This document shows positions 35,558 through 47,003 of a stretch of 64,000 bases of DNA, in pieces. Position 1 is the stretch's first letter, and every line of letters begins with the position of its first letter. Source of the DNA: Salinibacterium sp. PAMC 21357 (GTDB lineage: Bacteria; Actinomycetota; Actinomycetes; Actinomycetales; Microbacteriaceae); contig NZ_AHWA01000006.1 in the NCBI RefSeq assembly GCF_000247645.1, positions 124,001 to 188,000 on the forward strand. Reading direction: 5' to 3'. The notes beneath the pieces were generated by a model. That model did not search any database. It was not told the origin of the DNA and saw nothing but the letters and a program-made list of their open reading frames with translations. A program made the position numbers and the translations under genes.

Positions 35558-36462
35558 TGCTGTACGCCCAAACCGATCCAGCGACCAAACGTGCCCAGTT
35601 CCGTGAGCGTCTTGCCAGCGGCGAACTGCTGCGCGTGCCCGGTGCTTTCAACCCGCTGAGCGCTCGCCTCATTCAAGACAAGGGCTTCGACGGCGTCTAC
35701 ATTTCGGGCGCTGTCATCAGTGCCGATCTGGGACTGCCCGACATCGGCCTGACAACGCTCACCGAGGTGGCTGGTCGTTCGCAGCAGATTTCGCGGATGA
35801 CCGACCTGCCCAGTCTCGTTGACGCCGACACCGGTTTCGGCGAACCCATGAACGTCGCTCGCACCGTGCAGACTCTCGAAGATGCGGGTGTCTCCGGGCT
35901 CCACATCGAGGATCAGGTCAACCCGAAGCGCTGCGGACACCTCGACGGAAAAGCTGTTGTCGACACGGATACCGCTCTCAAGCGCATCCGGGCTGCTGCT
36001 GACGCGCGACGCGACCCCAACCTGCTGATCATGGCTCGCACCGACATCCGTGCCGTTGATGGTTTGGATGCCGCGATGGATCGCGCTAAGCAGCTGGTGG
36101 ATGCGGGCGCTGACGCGATTTTCCCTGAGGCGATGAAGGACCTCGGCGAGTTCGAAGCGATGCGTAAAGCCGTGGATGTTCCGATCCTCGCGAACATGAC
36201 AGAGTTTGGTAAGAGTGAACTTTTCACCACAACGCAATTGAGCAATATCGGCGTAAACATTGTTATTTACCCTGTAACCCTGTTGCGTAGTGCAATGGGT
36301 GCAGCAGAACGCACCCTCGATGCGATCAACGCCGACGGCACTCAGCAGTCTGTCGTGGCCGAAATGCAGACGAGGGCACGCCTGTATGAACTGCTTGACT
36401 ATGAGAGCTACAACTCGTTCGACTCGTCGGTTTTCAACTTCACCCTCGATAGCCACTACTAA
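35557..36462 (+). CDS. prpB: methylisocitrate lyase
   Basis: 301 residues. The catalytic motif KRCGH is at residues 124-128, with Cys126 the general acid. DADTGFGEP (about 89) provides the metal-binding acids, and MARTD near 158 is conserved. It splits 2-methylisocitrate into pyruvate and succinate. The start overlaps the prpD stop, so translation is coupled. prpC follows 65 bases later. Confidence 0.96.
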   Translation: MLYAQTDPATKRAQFRERLASGELLRVPGAFNPLSARLIQDKGFDGVYISGAVISADLGLPDIGLTTLTEVAGRSQQISRMTDLPSLVDADTGFGEPMNVARTVQTLEDAGVSGLHIEDQVNPKRCGHLDGKAVVDTDTALKRIRAAADARRDPNLLIMARTDIRAVDGLDAAMDRAKQLVDAGADAIFPEAMKDLGEFEAMRKAVDVPILANMTEFGKSELFTTTQLSNIGVNIVIYPVTLLRSAMGAAERTLDAINADGTQQSVVAEMQTRARLYELLDYESYNSFDSSVFNFTLDSHY

Positions 36463-36527
36463 TTTCACAAGCCCCATTTACGACCACCACTCACAACTTT
36501 GACTCGATACCACTACCGAGGAGCACC

Positions 36528-38553
<2,026 letters not shown>

Positions 38554-38574
38554 GAAAGCTTCGCGCTTCGTATC

Positions 38575-38618
38575 GAGGCCGGCATCCGCACTCCTTCCGG
38601 TGAGCGGATGCCGGCCTC
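38575..38618 (+). terminator. strong hairpin after the aldo/keto reductase gene
   Basis: The arms GAGGCCGGCATCCGC (38575-38589) and GCGGATGCCGGCCTC (38604-38618) are perfectly complementary over 15 bases with a 14-base loop. It lies 21 bases after the stop. No T-run follows, as is common in high-GC actinobacteria. Confidence 0.7.
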
Positions 38619-38716
38619 TGTCGTTGGGCCGCTGGTACGCTTGACCTTCACAGAGTGTTGCTCGGGTCGATGATCGAGCGCGCGACACCACAAGTTGAGC
38701 GGCGAGGACCAGAGTC

Positions 38717-39160
38717 ATGACAAACCCCGGTCTCTATCAAAGCCCCACAGAGGGTTGGGCCTTTATCCCGTTCCTCGGTGCAGTGGCTACGTTCGGGATC
38801 GCTGTAATCGCCGTCCTGTATTGGATTGCGGGACCGGGCCGCAAGTTCCGGCTCCGAGCGTTTGCACTCACCGTTCTTGCGATCGCCGCCGGAACAGCGA
38901 GTGCGCTTGGCTTGATCGCAACCGCAGCCAGTTTCGAGCAACGCGACACTGCCGCTTTCGCGAGCTACACGACTGCCGTGCAGGAGTGGGCGGAGGAAGA
39001 ATACGGTGTCACCCTCACGAATGACGATGTCGTTGATATGAGTCAGGGGCGGCCTGCCATCGTCGAACGCAATGGTCGGGATTGGCGCGTGCTGCTTGAA
39101 GTCGTGGCAGCCAATGACGATGTGGAGCTTCGCGAATCTCACGAGATTTCCACTCCCTAA
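38717..39160 (+). CDS. small membrane protein of unknown function
   Basis: 147 residues. Two membrane helices (about residues 17-40 and 48-70) are followed by a roughly 75-residue acidic soluble domain containing VQEWAEEEYGVTLTNDDVVDM. The soluble part probably faces outside if the N-terminus does. I recognise no family. It converges with the MBL-fold gene and overlaps its stop by 4 bases. Confidence 0.7.
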   Translation: MTNPGLYQSPTEGWAFIPFLGAVATFGIAVIAVLYWIAGPGRKFRLRAFALTVLAIAAGTASALGLIATAASFEQRDTAAFASYTTAVQEWAEEEYGVTLTNDDVVDMSQGRPAIVERNGRDWRVLLEVVAANDDVELRESHEISTP

Positions 39161-39912
39161 GCGTCGATACCCACCGCAACACCTGCCGGCGTTTCCACGA
39201 GCAATCCCGTTCCCGCGAACGCAGCTTCGAGGTCGGCACGGGTTTCGGTGAAGTGTTCCCACCCTTCGGTGTGGAGGCCGACCACGTAGGTGGCGCCCAC
39301 GATGCGGGCGGCTTCTGCGGCATCCGCTGATGTCAAGGTGAGAGGGCCGTTGACCGCGGAGATGCGAGCAGCGCCTGCGAACAGCACCGCGATGCTGATG
39401 TCGGGAAACCGGTCGGCGATTTGCTGCACGAGCGGTAAGGAAGCGTTGTCGCCACTGACGTAGATGGTCGGTTCGCCCTCGGCTTGCAACACAAAACCGG
39501 TGACCGGGCCAACGAGCGCTTCAGCACCGGGAGGGCCGTGCAGTGCCGGCACGGCGGTGACGGTCACGGCGCCGACGTCGCGGGATTCCCACGAGTCGAG
39601 GCCGACAACGCCGCCGCCGAAGAGGTCAGAGCCCGCCTTCATGGTGCTGATCGTCAGCACACCCGTAGCGAGAAGTTCGAGTCCCTCATAGTCGAGGTTG
39701 TCTTCGTGTTCGTGATGCGACAACAACACGAGATCGACAGCGCCAACATCCGCCCGACTCAACGCCGGACCCGCGGTCTTCGTGAGCGGCACACCGCCCT
39801 CGTCGGGGTAAAGCTGCGGGGCATCGAATGTGGGATCAGTCACAATGCGCAATCCGGCATATTCGAGCAACGCGGTGGGGCCGCCAATGTAGGTCACGGT
39901 CAACTTCGACAT
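39157..39912 (-). CDS. MBL-fold metal-dependent hydrolase (UlaG-like)
   Basis: 251 residues. The metallo-beta-lactamase fold can be followed: [21 protein letters not shown] at the start, then [12 protein letters not shown] at about residues 63-74 (variant of H-x-H-x-D-H with the last His replaced by Asn), a His in PALHGPPG at about 125, Asp in VSGDNAS at about 152 and His in VGLHTEGW at about 213. Most metal ligands are therefore kept. The substrate is unknown; UlaG relatives act on lactones or phosphodiesters. Confidence 0.82.
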   Translation of the reverse strand: MSKLTVTYIGGPTALLEYAGLRIVTDPTFDAPQLYPDEGGVPLTKTAGPALSRADVGAVDLVLLSHHEHEDNLDYEGLELLATGVLTISTMKAGSDLFGGGVVGLDSWESRDVGAVTVTAVPALHGPPGAEALVGPVTGFVLQAEGEPTIYVSGDNASLPLVQQIADRFPDISIAVLFAGAARISAVNGPLTLTSADAAEAARIVGATYVVGLHTEGWEHFTETRADLEAAFAGTGLLVETPAGVAVGIDA

Positions 39913-39923
39913 ACTCTGAGACT

Positions 39924-41897
39924 ATGCCCAATCGTCTGGAAACTGCTGCGAGCCCGTACCTGAGATCACACGCCACCAATCCGGTTCACTGGTGGGAGTG
40001 GTCCGCCGAAGCTTTTGCCGAGGCGAAACACCGAGATGTGCCTGTGCTCGTCTCCATCGGCTACTCCACGTGCCACTGGTGTCACGTGATGGCCCGCGAA
40101 TCTTTCAGCGACCCCGTGCTGGCCGCGTACCTCAACGAGAACTTTGTCGCGATCAAAGTCGACCGCGAAGAGCACGCCGAAGTGGACTCCACCTACCTGG
40201 CGGCGGCATCCGCCTTCACCCCCAACCTGGGCTGGCCGCTCAACGTGTTCGTCACGCCAGCGGGGCGAGCGTTCTTTGCTGGCACCTACTGGCCGCCGAC
40301 CGCTGTGGGGCAGCATCCGGCATTCCGGCAAGTGCTCGAATCGGTGACGGAGGCGTGGCTCACCCGCCGCGAACAGGTGGAGACCAGCGGCGACGCGATT
40401 GCTCAGGCACTTGCGCAGAGTCGCGGTGTCGAGAGCGAGCTTGTCTCCGACTTTGCGCCCGTTATCGATGCGCTGGCTGCCGCCGAAGACCTCCACTATG
40501 GCGGATTCGGTGACGCCCCCAAATTTCCGGTCACGCCGGTGCTGCGGTTCCTTCTCGATCGCGGTGCCCGCTCCGCCGAACACTCGCCCGAGGCAGCCGG
40601 CCTCGCCGACCGCACGCTGACGGCGATGGCGGCATCCGCCCTGCGCGACCCGGTCGATGGCGGCTTCTTCCGCTACTCCACCCAGGCCGACTGGACCGAC
40701 CCACACTACGAACGAATGCTCTACGACAACGCCCAACTGCTCGCCGCCTACGCGCTCGCCGACTCGGCCGAAATCGCCACGGGAGTCGCCGAGTTCTTGC
40801 GCGACCGGTTGTTGTTGCCCTCGGGAGCATTCGCGTCGGGCCTCGACTCCGAAAGCACCGTCGACGGCAAACGCGTCGAAGGCTTCTACTATTCGCTGGA
40901 TGCCGCGAGCCGCGCCCGCGTCGAAGCTCCGCCCCGCGACGACAAGATTCTCACCGGCTGGAACGGTCTCGCCGTCGAAGCTCTTGCCTTGGCCGGCGCC
41001 CGTCACGGCAACGCCGAGTGGATCGCGCTCGCTCGCGGTGCTGCTGACTTCCTGCTTGCGGAGCATGTGGGTGCTGCGGGTGCGGGGGCTGATTCTGCCG
41101 CCGACGCAGATGCTAGTGCGGCTGCTGGCGCTGCTCGCGCTGGTGCGGCTGCCGCTGCTGGCTCGGCAGGGGAGCGGCTCGTGCGAACCTCGATCGACGG
41201 CATCCTCTCCGACGCGGCAGCAACCCTCGAAGACAGCGGGATGCTCGCTCAAGGCCTGCTCGAACTCTCGATCGCCACGGGTGAGGTGCGCTACGCCCTC
41301 GCTGCCCGCGACCTCATCGACGGGGCGCTCGCCGCCGGAGCCGCAGGCTCGGGAAGCTCACCCTTCGGCCTCCCCGGCGGCAGCGACTCCGTGCTCGCCG
41401 CGCAAGGCCTCTCCACCGAAGCCGACATCAGCGACGGAGCTCACCCCAGCGGCCTCAGCGCGATGGCCGCCGCCGCGCACACGCTCTTCGCTCTCTCCGG
41501 CGACTCTCAATACCGGGATGCCGCCCAAGCTTCCATGAAGCTGGTCGGCCAACTCGCAGCCCAGCAACCGATCTCGTTCGGAACCGCCCTCACCCTCATG
41601 TCGGAGCTCGCGGCCCCCCTTCGCCAGCTCGTCGTCGTGACGGCGGATGAGACGGGCGGCGGGGCCGCCGGCGGCCACGAGCTCACGAGTCTGGCCCGCA
41701 CGCTGCACCGCGCTGGAGGCATCGGTGTCGCGGTCTCGCAGGCTCAGGCTGACGCTTTTGCGGCATCCGGTTTCGAATTGTTTGCGGCACGCACTGCACT
41801 TGCGGGCGAGCCGACGGCGTACCTGTGTGAAGAGTTCGTGTGCCGCCTGCCGCTGACAGATGTGGCGGCGTTGAAGGCGCTACTGGCTTCACGCTAG
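39924..41897 (+). CDS. thioredoxin-domain protein, YyaL/DUF255 family
   Basis: 657 residues from the ATG at 39924. The N-terminal thioredoxin-like domain has the family motif STCHWCHVM, with Cys50 and Cys53, followed by a long alpha/alpha-toroid like glycoside-enzyme barrels ([25 protein letters not shown] near 255, landmark [10 protein letters not shown]). Length is typical. An Ala/Gly/Asp-rich insertion of about 30 residues (around 389-418, bases 41088-41175) interrupts the toroid. The biochemical function of the family is not settled. It is divergent from the MBL gene with an 11-base gap. Confidence 0.88.
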   Translation: MPNRLETAASPYLRSHATNPVHWWEWSAEAFAEAKHRDVPVLVSIGYSTCHWCHVMARESFSDPVLAAYLNENFVAIKVDREEHAEVDSTYLAAASAFTPNLGWPLNVFVTPAGRAFFAGTYWPPTAVGQHPAFRQVLESVTEAWLTRREQVETSGDAIAQALAQSRGVESELVSDFAPVIDALAAAEDLHYGGFGDAPKFPVTPVLRFLLDRGARSAEHSPEAAGLADRTLTAMAASALRDPVDGGFFRYSTQADWTDPHYERMLYDNAQLLAAYALADSAEIATGVAEFLRDRLLLPSGAFASGLDSESTVDGKRVEGFYYSLDAASRARVEAPPRDDKILTGWNGLAVEALALAGARHGNAEWIALARGAADFLLAEHVGAAGAGADSAADADASAAAGAARAGAAAAAGSAGERLVRTSIDGILSDAAATLEDSGMLAQGLLELSIATGEVRYALAARDLIDGALAAGAAGSGSSPFGLPGGSDSVLAAQGLSTEADISDGAHPSGLSAMAAAAHTLFALSGDSQYRDAAQASMKLVGQLAAQQPISFGTALTLMSELAAPLRQLVVVTADETGGGAAGGHELTSLARTLHRAGGIGVAVSQAQADAFAASGFELFAARTALAGEPTAYLCEEFVCRLPLTDVAALKALLASR

Positions 41898-41915
41898 CGC
41901 TCTAGGCTGAGCCTC

Positions 41916-42398
41916 ATGAAGATCACTAGCGCACGCAAGGCGCCACGAAACTGGCACCGGGTTCACGACGATTCCCTCACCACCGGTCAGCGAGCGGCCG
42001 ACCGGTTGCGCAATTCGATGGGCAGCTGGGTGTTCGTTATTGGCTTCCTGGCGTTCATGGGAATCTGGGCGGCGGTCAACTCGCTCACTGCGGCGAACTG
42101 GGATCCGTATCCGTACATCCTGCTGAACCTCTTCTTGAGCATGCTCGCGGGACTGCAGGGTGCAATCCTTCTCATCTCGGCGAAACGGCAAGACGGTATT
42201 TCTGCGGCGCTGGCCCAGCACGATTACGAAGTCGACGCGGCAGCGAAGCTCGACATCGAAGAAGTGTTTGCCCTCAACCAGCAACAGTCGATAGTGATCG
42301 CCGAGTTGCACGAGATCCTCACACGTCTTGATGAGGATCGGGCGGCGTGGATCAGCGTGCGGGAGAAGCTCGCCGGTGATTCAAGCTCAACGGAGTGA
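41916..42398 (+). CDS. DUF1003 family membrane protein
   Basis: 160 residues. The DUF1003 signature is clear: two helices in a conserved setting, with GSWVFVIGFLAFMGIWAAVN at about 36-55 and DPYPYILLNLFLSMLAGLQ at about 64-82, then ISAKRQD and a cytoplasmic helix with conserved acidic and basic residues. Function is unknown. It follows the DUF255 gene by 18 bases and ends before a shared hairpin. Confidence 0.9.
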   Translation: MKITSARKAPRNWHRVHDDSLTTGQRAADRLRNSMGSWVFVIGFLAFMGIWAAVNSLTAANWDPYPYILLNLFLSMLAGLQGAILLISAKRQDGISAALAQHDYEVDAAAKLDIEEVFALNQQQSIVIAELHEILTRLDEDRAAWISVREKLAGDSSSTE

Positions 42399-42430
42399 TC
42401 TGAGAGCCGCACGGAATGAGAGTGGGCGAA

Positions 42431-42460
42431 CCCGGCTGTCGTCGGAGAGCAACAGCCGGG
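42431..42460. terminator. bidirectional hairpin between the DUF1003 and APC permease genes
   Basis: CCCGGCTGT (42431-42439) pairs perfectly with ACAGCCGGG (42452-42460) around a 12-base loop. It lies between two convergent stops (42398 and 42497) and has no T-run. Confidence 0.65.
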
Positions 42461-42496
42461 CTCGCATCATCCCGTGGACGAACTAATAGGCGTGAA

Positions 42497-43999
42497 TCAA
42501 CCTTCGCGAAGCAGTGCGGCGATCTCTACCGCATCGCCCTCCGGAATGGATGAGTTACGCCCCGGCCGAGCGATCAGCATGTAGATGAAGCCGGTAGCCA
42601 GCACAAGGGCGAGTCCGATCAGCACAATCCAGTCGGCGAGGAAGTCGCCGCTCGTGCCCGGCGTCGCCAGTAGGATCATCGCGATCACTCCATAAACGAG
42701 TGCCACAACGTTCACCAGCATTCCCCAGACGCCAAGGCTGAAGGGGCCTGCAGGCTTCCAACCTTTGAGCCGCGCTAGCAGTGAGGCGAAGACGACGGAC
42801 TGGAACGCGAAGTAGATTCCAAGAACCGCAAACGCCGTGATCTGGTTGAGCAAGCCATCTTGCCCGACGTAGATCAGCACGCAGATCAGGATCGGCACGA
42901 TGCACGCAACCAGAAGCGCGTTGCGCGGAACCTTCTTGCTGGATAGCTCCGAAAGCCACTGGTGACCTGGCATCATCTTGTCGCGACCGAACGAGTACAG
43001 CAGGCGACTGCCGGCCGCCTGAAGGCTGAGCACACAGGAGAGGAACGCCGTGAGTGCAACGACGAGGAAGATCTTCGCCCCGACAGTGCCGAGGGATGAT
43101 TCCAAGATGCCGGCGATCGGGTCGGCATCTTCTCCGCTGACAATGCTCGCCAGATCTGGTGCGGCGAGGATGTAGCCAAGGAACGCAATCAGGCCCGAGA
43201 AGCCACCGACGAGGATCGTCATGATCATCGCGCGGGGGATAGCTTTGGCCGGGTTGGAGACCTCTTCGGCGACTTCGCCACAGGCTTCAAAGCCGTAGAA
43301 GAGAAACAGCCCGGTCAGTGCGGCGCCGACGAATACCGGAAGGTAGCTGCCGTCGCCCTGGGTTCCGAACGTGTCGAACAACACCGAGAAGTCGTTCTTG
43401 CGCTCAAACAAGATCAGGAACAGCCCTACCCCGATAACACCGATGAGTTCGGCAGCGAGACCGATCTTGGCAACCCGAGCGAGAGCTTTCGTGCCGCTCA
43501 GGTTAACAACGAGCGCAACGACGAGGAACGCGATTGCCAGGAAAAGTGTGAGCTCTTTTGTGGGCTGGAGACCGAGCAGACTCGCAAGGAAGCCAGTGCC
43601 GTACTCGGCAACCGCCGTCACCGTGACGATGATGGCCCAGATGTACACCCATGCCGCCATCCACGCAAAGCGCGCGCTTGAGAGGCGCCTCACCCACGGA
43701 TAAATGCCGCCAGAGATTGGATACTGTGACACGACTTCGCCAAAGACCAGCGCCACCAAGAGTTGCCCGGTGCCGACGATCACGAGCCAGAAGATCGACG
43801 GCGGTCCGCCGAGCGAAATCCCGTAGGCGAATAGAGAGTAAACGCCGACGAGCGGTGACAGGTACGTAAAGCCGAGAGCGAAGGTGCCCCACAGTGACAG
43901 GGAGCGGTTGAAGTTGCCGTCGTAGCCGAGCTTTTTCAGATGAGCATCGTCGTCGGATGATGAGGAGGAGGTGCTGCGCGGAGCGGAATCTGTAGTCAT
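42497..43999 (-). CDS. APC family amino acid permease
   Basis: 500 residues with about twelve helices. The first helix GFTYLSPLVGVYSLFAYG, then GGIYPWV, and FYGFEACGEVAEEVSNPAKAIPRAM near residue 245 (landmark GFEACGEVAEE) are APC/BAT-family features. A Ser/Asp-rich N-terminus precedes helix 1. It imports an amino acid or amine, substrate unknown. It follows a GntR regulator and a Cache-domain protein in the same direction, with a structured leader between. Confidence 0.9.
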   Translation of the reverse strand: MTTDSAPRSTSSSSSDDDAHLKKLGYDGNFNRSLSLWGTFALGFTYLSPLVGVYSLFAYGISLGGPPSIFWLVIVGTGQLLVALVFGEVVSQYPISGGIYPWVRRLSSARFAWMAAWVYIWAIIVTVTAVAEYGTGFLASLLGLQPTKELTLFLAIAFLVVALVVNLSGTKALARVAKIGLAAELIGVIGVGLFLILFERKNDFSVLFDTFGTQGDGSYLPVFVGAALTGLFLFYGFEACGEVAEEVSNPAKAIPRAMIMTILVGGFSGLIAFLGYILAAPDLASIVSGEDADPIAGILESSLGTVGAKIFLVVALTAFLSCVLSLQAAGSRLLYSFGRDKMMPGHQWLSELSSKKVPRNALLVACIVPILICVLIYVGQDGLLNQITAFAVLGIYFAFQSVVFASLLARLKGWKPAGPFSLGVWGMLVNVVALVYGVIAMILLATPGTSGDFLADWIVLIGLALVLATGFIYMLIARPGRNSSIPEGDAVEIAALLREG

Positions 44000-44008
44000 G
44001 GCGACCTT

Positions 44009-44092
44009 TCAGGGTAGATTCTCCGTGCCCTCGGGAGGCCCTGAGCATCCTGAATTAGGGTGCCGTACCCCTCCGTTGGGGCGCGATACGGC
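44009..44092 (-). promoter_or_regulatory. structured leader upstream of the APC permease
   Basis: On the minus strand, a hairpin with outer arms GCCGTA/TACGGC (44087-44092 and 44062-44067) encloses CCCC/GGGG. Nearer the gene, TCAGGG/CCCTGA (44039-44044 and 44009-44014) encloses a small CCTC/GAGG hairpin. The second stem ends directly against the AAAGG ribosome site. This may be an intra-operon terminator, an attenuator or an unclassified RNA. I could not match it to a named riboswitch. Confidence 0.35.
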
Positions 44093-44138
44093 AATCTTAT
44101 GGAGATAGATGTATCCCTGTCACGCGTTTTCTCAAAAT

Positions 44139-44924
44139 TTATCGAGGAGTGTCTTTTTTACGCATGGCGACACTGAACGGCCCCTCTGCGCACGCGATGG
44201 TCTTCCACTCGCGTTCCTTGGCTGCTTCGCTCAGGACCGAGCCCACCGGAAGGCCGGGATCTGTGGAGACCACGACGCGACCAGACTCGTTCAGCACTGC
44301 GGCATCCGCGGGGATGGCCAGCAGGGAAGGCATGACGGCTCGCTCGAAATTGCGAACAAACACGTCAGCTCCCACCACGCCAAACATTTCCTCCACCCCG
44401 GTCCTGTCGGCGTCGACGAACACGGGCGCGGTGATCGTCAGGATGTAATCGCAGGTGCAGAGGTAGTCGACGTACGGCCCTGTCACGTGCGTCTGCTTCA
44501 TCGATTGTGGCATCCGGTACCACTCAAGCGCGGAGAAGTCGCTGACATAGTCGGCGTACCTTCGCTCCGTGACATCCAGTCTCGTAGATTGTGTCGTTTC
44601 GGCCAGCAACGGGTTCGCATCGATCGGACCGATCCACCATGCGAAGTGGAGGCTCCCGCCAGAATCATCTCCAGCATCGCCGATGAACCCGGCGCCAATC
44701 AGCGCAGAATCGGGCCGCTCAAGCGCGGGGATGGCGAACGCAGCAACCACCTCATCGAGTTCGGCCCCGTGGAGTCGTCCATCAACCGACTGGACCTGCG
44801 ACTGCCAGTGGTCCAATTGAGTGAACACGTCTGCGAAGAACTCAGAAACGACCCCCGCGCACGCAGTTAGCTGCGCGGTTGCGGTTGCGGTTGCGGTTGC
44901 GGGTGGGGTTGTCTCAGTTCTCAA
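44139..44924 (-). CDS. stand-alone Cache-like (PDC) sensor-domain protein
   Basis: 261 residues from a TTG at 44924, chosen because GAGGTG precedes it and it overlaps the regulator stop. There is no signal peptide or membrane helix. From about residue 20 the sequence resembles a Cache/PDC fold: FADVFTQLDHWQSQVQ helix, then WWIGPIDANPLLAETTQS, then LCTCDYILTITAPVFVD and GVVGADVFVRNFER. Cache domains normally sense small ligands outside the cell; a soluble one is unusual. Between a GntR regulator and an APC permease it may bind the transported compound. The N-terminus is a Thr-Ala repeat. Confidence 0.65.
   Translation of the reverse strand: MRTETTPPATATATATAQLTACAGVVSEFFADVFTQLDHWQSQVQSVDGRLHGAELDEVVAAFAIPALERPDSALIGAGFIGDAGDDSGGSLHFAWWIGPIDANPLLAETTQSTRLDVTERRYADYVSDFSALEWYRMPQSMKQTHVTGPYVDYLCTCDYILTITAPVFVDADRTGVEEMFGVVGADVFVRNFERAVMPSLLAIPADAAVLNESGRVVVSTDPGLPVGSVLSEAAKEREWKTIACAEGPFSVAMRKKDTPR
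44875..44904. repeat. hexanucleotide repeat (GCGGTT)n
   Basis: Four perfect GCGGTT copies at 44875-44898 and a fifth degenerate copy (GCGGGT). On the minus strand they encode a Thr-Ala repeat near the start of the Cache-like protein. Six-base units keep the frame. Confidence 0.85.
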
Positions 44925-45732
44925 GAGGATCACCTCGATCGACGGCAGCCTTCGCCTCAAGAAGCTGGGCGAGGTGATCAGAGAAGTGGTGTTCGACTGC
45001 AGCCCTAGACCCGCGTGGATCCCGTGCCGCGAGCGCATCGACCACGCTCAACTGATAAGCCGAGCACGTCGCGGTGACGGTGTTCGGCTCGGTGCTGTCA
45101 GTTGCAGCACCACCTCCTGGCCGTCCTGCAGTCGTGATGTCTGAGGCGTACCAAAGCAACGGTCCAAATTCTGCCTGAAGCCGAATTTGATCTCGCACCA
45201 ATCGCGCAGATTGGCTGAGCACCGCCAGCTGAATGTGAAACGCGCCCTCTGCTCTTCCCGCTGCCTGATCCGATTCCGGGAGTTCTGGGACGACCAATCG
45301 GCGAAGGTTGTCGATATCCGAATCCAGAACTCTGTCCGCGGCGTGCGCCGCGGCAGCAGCGGTGATCACCGACAGGTATAGACCCATGTCTTGAAGATCG
45401 ACGCGGGAGAGTGCGCCGAGCCGGGCACGCAGGACTGCGCCATGCCGAGCGTGCGGTGGAGTTACGAAGCTGCCGCCCTCGCGGCCTCTGCGGGTCTCAA
45501 TGAGACCGTTCTCCCGCAGGAGGCTGAGCGCTTCGCGGGCGGTCACAAGCGCGACGCCGAAGCGTTTGGCAAGCTGGGATTCGCTGGGAAGGCGCTCGCC
45601 GGGCACGAGCACCCCGAGCACGATGGCATCTGTCAGCCGTTGCACAACCTGCTCGACTCGGCCGCTGGCCGAGATTTGCGAGAACACCGCGGTGCGAGCG
45701 GAGGGCGGGGCGCTTGATGACTTCGACACCAC
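44914..45732 (-). CDS. FadR-type GntR family transcriptional regulator
   Basis: 272 residues, GTG start (two GTG codons in a row). A leading 25-residue low-complexity part is followed by a winged helix (GERLPSESQLAKRFGVALVTAREALSLLRENGLI, residues about 46-79; landmark LPSESQLA) and an FCD ligand domain whose final part RAAVEHHFSDHLAQLL holds the usual metal-binding His. It overlaps the Cache gene by 11 bases and probably controls it and the APC permease in response to a carboxylate or amino acid. Confidence 0.88.
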   Translation of the reverse strand: MVSKSSSAPPSARTAVFSQISASGRVEQVVQRLTDAIVLGVLVPGERLPSESQLAKRFGVALVTAREALSLLRENGLIETRRGREGGSFVTPPHARHGAVLRARLGALSRVDLQDMGLYLSVITAAAAAHAADRVLDSDIDNLRRLVVPELPESDQAAGRAEGAFHIQLAVLSQSARLVRDQIRLQAEFGPLLWYASDITTAGRPGGGAATDSTEPNTVTATCSAYQLSVVDALAARDPRGSRAAVEHHFSDHLAQLLEAKAAVDRGDPLEN

Positions 45733-45843
45733 GGCCTTCTCCCGTCGCCTGCAGGACTGTTCATGCAGCTAATCTGATCTGCAACTTTAGCGGGTGGAGT
45801 TGGTGAACCCTTTCGGGGCTGACCGATTCTGTGCCGCTCAGCG

Positions 45844-46188
45844 CTAAATCAGACCCAATGCCTGCCGCACATGCACGTATTGCGTGAGGAAGGCGCGCTC
45901 GTCGAGGCGTTTGCGGCGCATCCAGGAGGTCACTTCGCTGTTGCTTTTGCTGGCGTTGCAGGAGCCGCAGGCGGGAACAACGTTGCCGACGGTGTAGCTG
46001 CCGCCGCGAGAGATCGGCTGAACGCAATCCTTTTGCAGAGCAGTGTCGGTCGCGGCGCAATAGGCACAACCGCCCCACTCGCGTTTGAGCTGTTCCCACT
46101 GCTCGGCGGTGAGGTTGTTGTCGGCGGCCTCGACCCGACGTTTGCGGCGTCGGGCAGCGCGAGCGCGTCGAGTCTGAGCCACAGCCAT
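45844..46188 (-). CDS. HNH-like endonuclease domain protein with the first His replaced
   Basis: 114 residues. A basic N-terminus (ARAARRRKRRV) is followed by CAYC and a second CGSC pair, the zinc-binding knuckles of the HNH fold, and NVVPACGSCNASKSN supplies the Asn and the end of the motif. The usual D-H before the P-x-S-R-G-G strand is D-C here (KDCVQPISRGG), so the general-base His is missing. It may be inactive or a DNA-binding derivative. It is monocistronic, divergent from the APH gene. Confidence 0.8.
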   Translation of the reverse strand: MAVAQTRRARAARRRKRRVEAADNNLTAEQWEQLKREWGGCAYCAATDTALQKDCVQPISRGGSYTVGNVVPACGSCNASKSNSEVTSWMRRKRLDERAFLTQYVHVRQALGLI

Positions 46189-46236
46189 ACCGCTAAGTTA
46201 CTGCACCCACCGCGAACAGCGGCCTAAGCTGAAACG

Positions 46237-46992
46237 ATGGATGGTCTTCTTCCCGGCGGAAACATGAACGCCGTTGAACGCAGTGGTGACACTGTGCTTC
46301 GCAATGCTGGCCCGTGGACACCGACGGTGCACCGCTACCTCGACTATCTCGCTATCGCCGGGGTTGATTGGGCACCGCGACCGATCGGTATCGAGGGCGC
46401 TCGGGAGCGTCTGTCGTTCATCGAGGGCGACGTGCCGCTGTATCCGTTGCCCGATTTTGTGTGGACGGATGCTGTGCTTCAGGAGGGCGCCCGTCGCCTT
46501 CGCCAGTTGCACGATGCCAGCATCGGTTTCGGGCTAGACGGCGCCGTGTGGCAATCGCCGGCGAAGGTACCCGCCGAGGTGATCTGCCACAACGACTTTT
46601 CGCCGCATAATCTTGCCTTCGTTGACGGAAGGCTTGTGGGGGCAATCGATTTCGATATGTGCTCGCCGGGACCGCGACTGTGGGACATTGCGTACTTCGC
46701 GACGCGGGCAGTCCCATTGACGTCGGTGACTCCCCACAACGCTCCGGGCGTCGAAGACGCTCGCCGCCGAGTCGAACTTCTCTTGCAGGCTTACGGTTCG
46801 GATGCGACGTGGAGCGACGTTCTGCGGGTCGCGATCATTCGCCTTCACGACCTTGCCCAGATGTCCCGCGACAAGGCCGTTGAGCTCTCGAAGCCGCAAC
46901 TGACAGACGATGCCGCGGAGTACGACCGCGACGCGAACTTTCTACGCGAGCTCATGGCTGACGAGCGTCGAACGAGCCAGCAGCCGGACTAA
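46237..46992 (+). CDS. aminoglycoside phosphotransferase (APH)-like kinase
   Basis: 251 residues. The kinase core shows the catalytic loop CHNDFSPHNLAF (H-x-D-x-x-x-x-N, about residues 116-127) and the metal-binding IDFD near 136, both complete. The N-terminal lobe is shorter than usual and lacks an obvious glycine-rich loop. In this family such short members act on diverse small alcohols; antibiotic resistance should not be assumed. It ends 12 bases before the convergent CoA-binding gene. Confidence 0.82.
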   Translation: MDGLLPGGNMNAVERSGDTVLRNAGPWTPTVHRYLDYLAIAGVDWAPRPIGIEGARERLSFIEGDVPLYPLPDFVWTDAVLQEGARRLRQLHDASIGFGLDGAVWQSPAKVPAEVICHNDFSPHNLAFVDGRLVGAIDFDMCSPGPRLWDIAYFATRAVPLTSVTPHNAPGVEDARRRVELLLQAYGSDATWSDVLRVAIIRLHDLAQMSRDKAVELSKPQLTDDAAEYDRDANFLRELMADERRTSQQPD

Positions 46993-47003
46993 GAGCCGGT
47001 CGT

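Noticed and set aside
38554-38716. tRNA or small RNA gene in the gap after the aldo/keto reductase
   Set aside because: Apart from the 15-bp terminator hairpin there is no cloverleaf or conserved RNA signature.
44009-44092. ykkC/guanidine riboswitch upstream of the APC permease
   Set aside because: The conserved ykkC loop sequences are not present; only generic hairpins can be shown.
46237-46992. Antibiotic resistance gene
   Set aside because: The APH fold is shared by many small-molecule kinases; nothing points to aminoglycosides.
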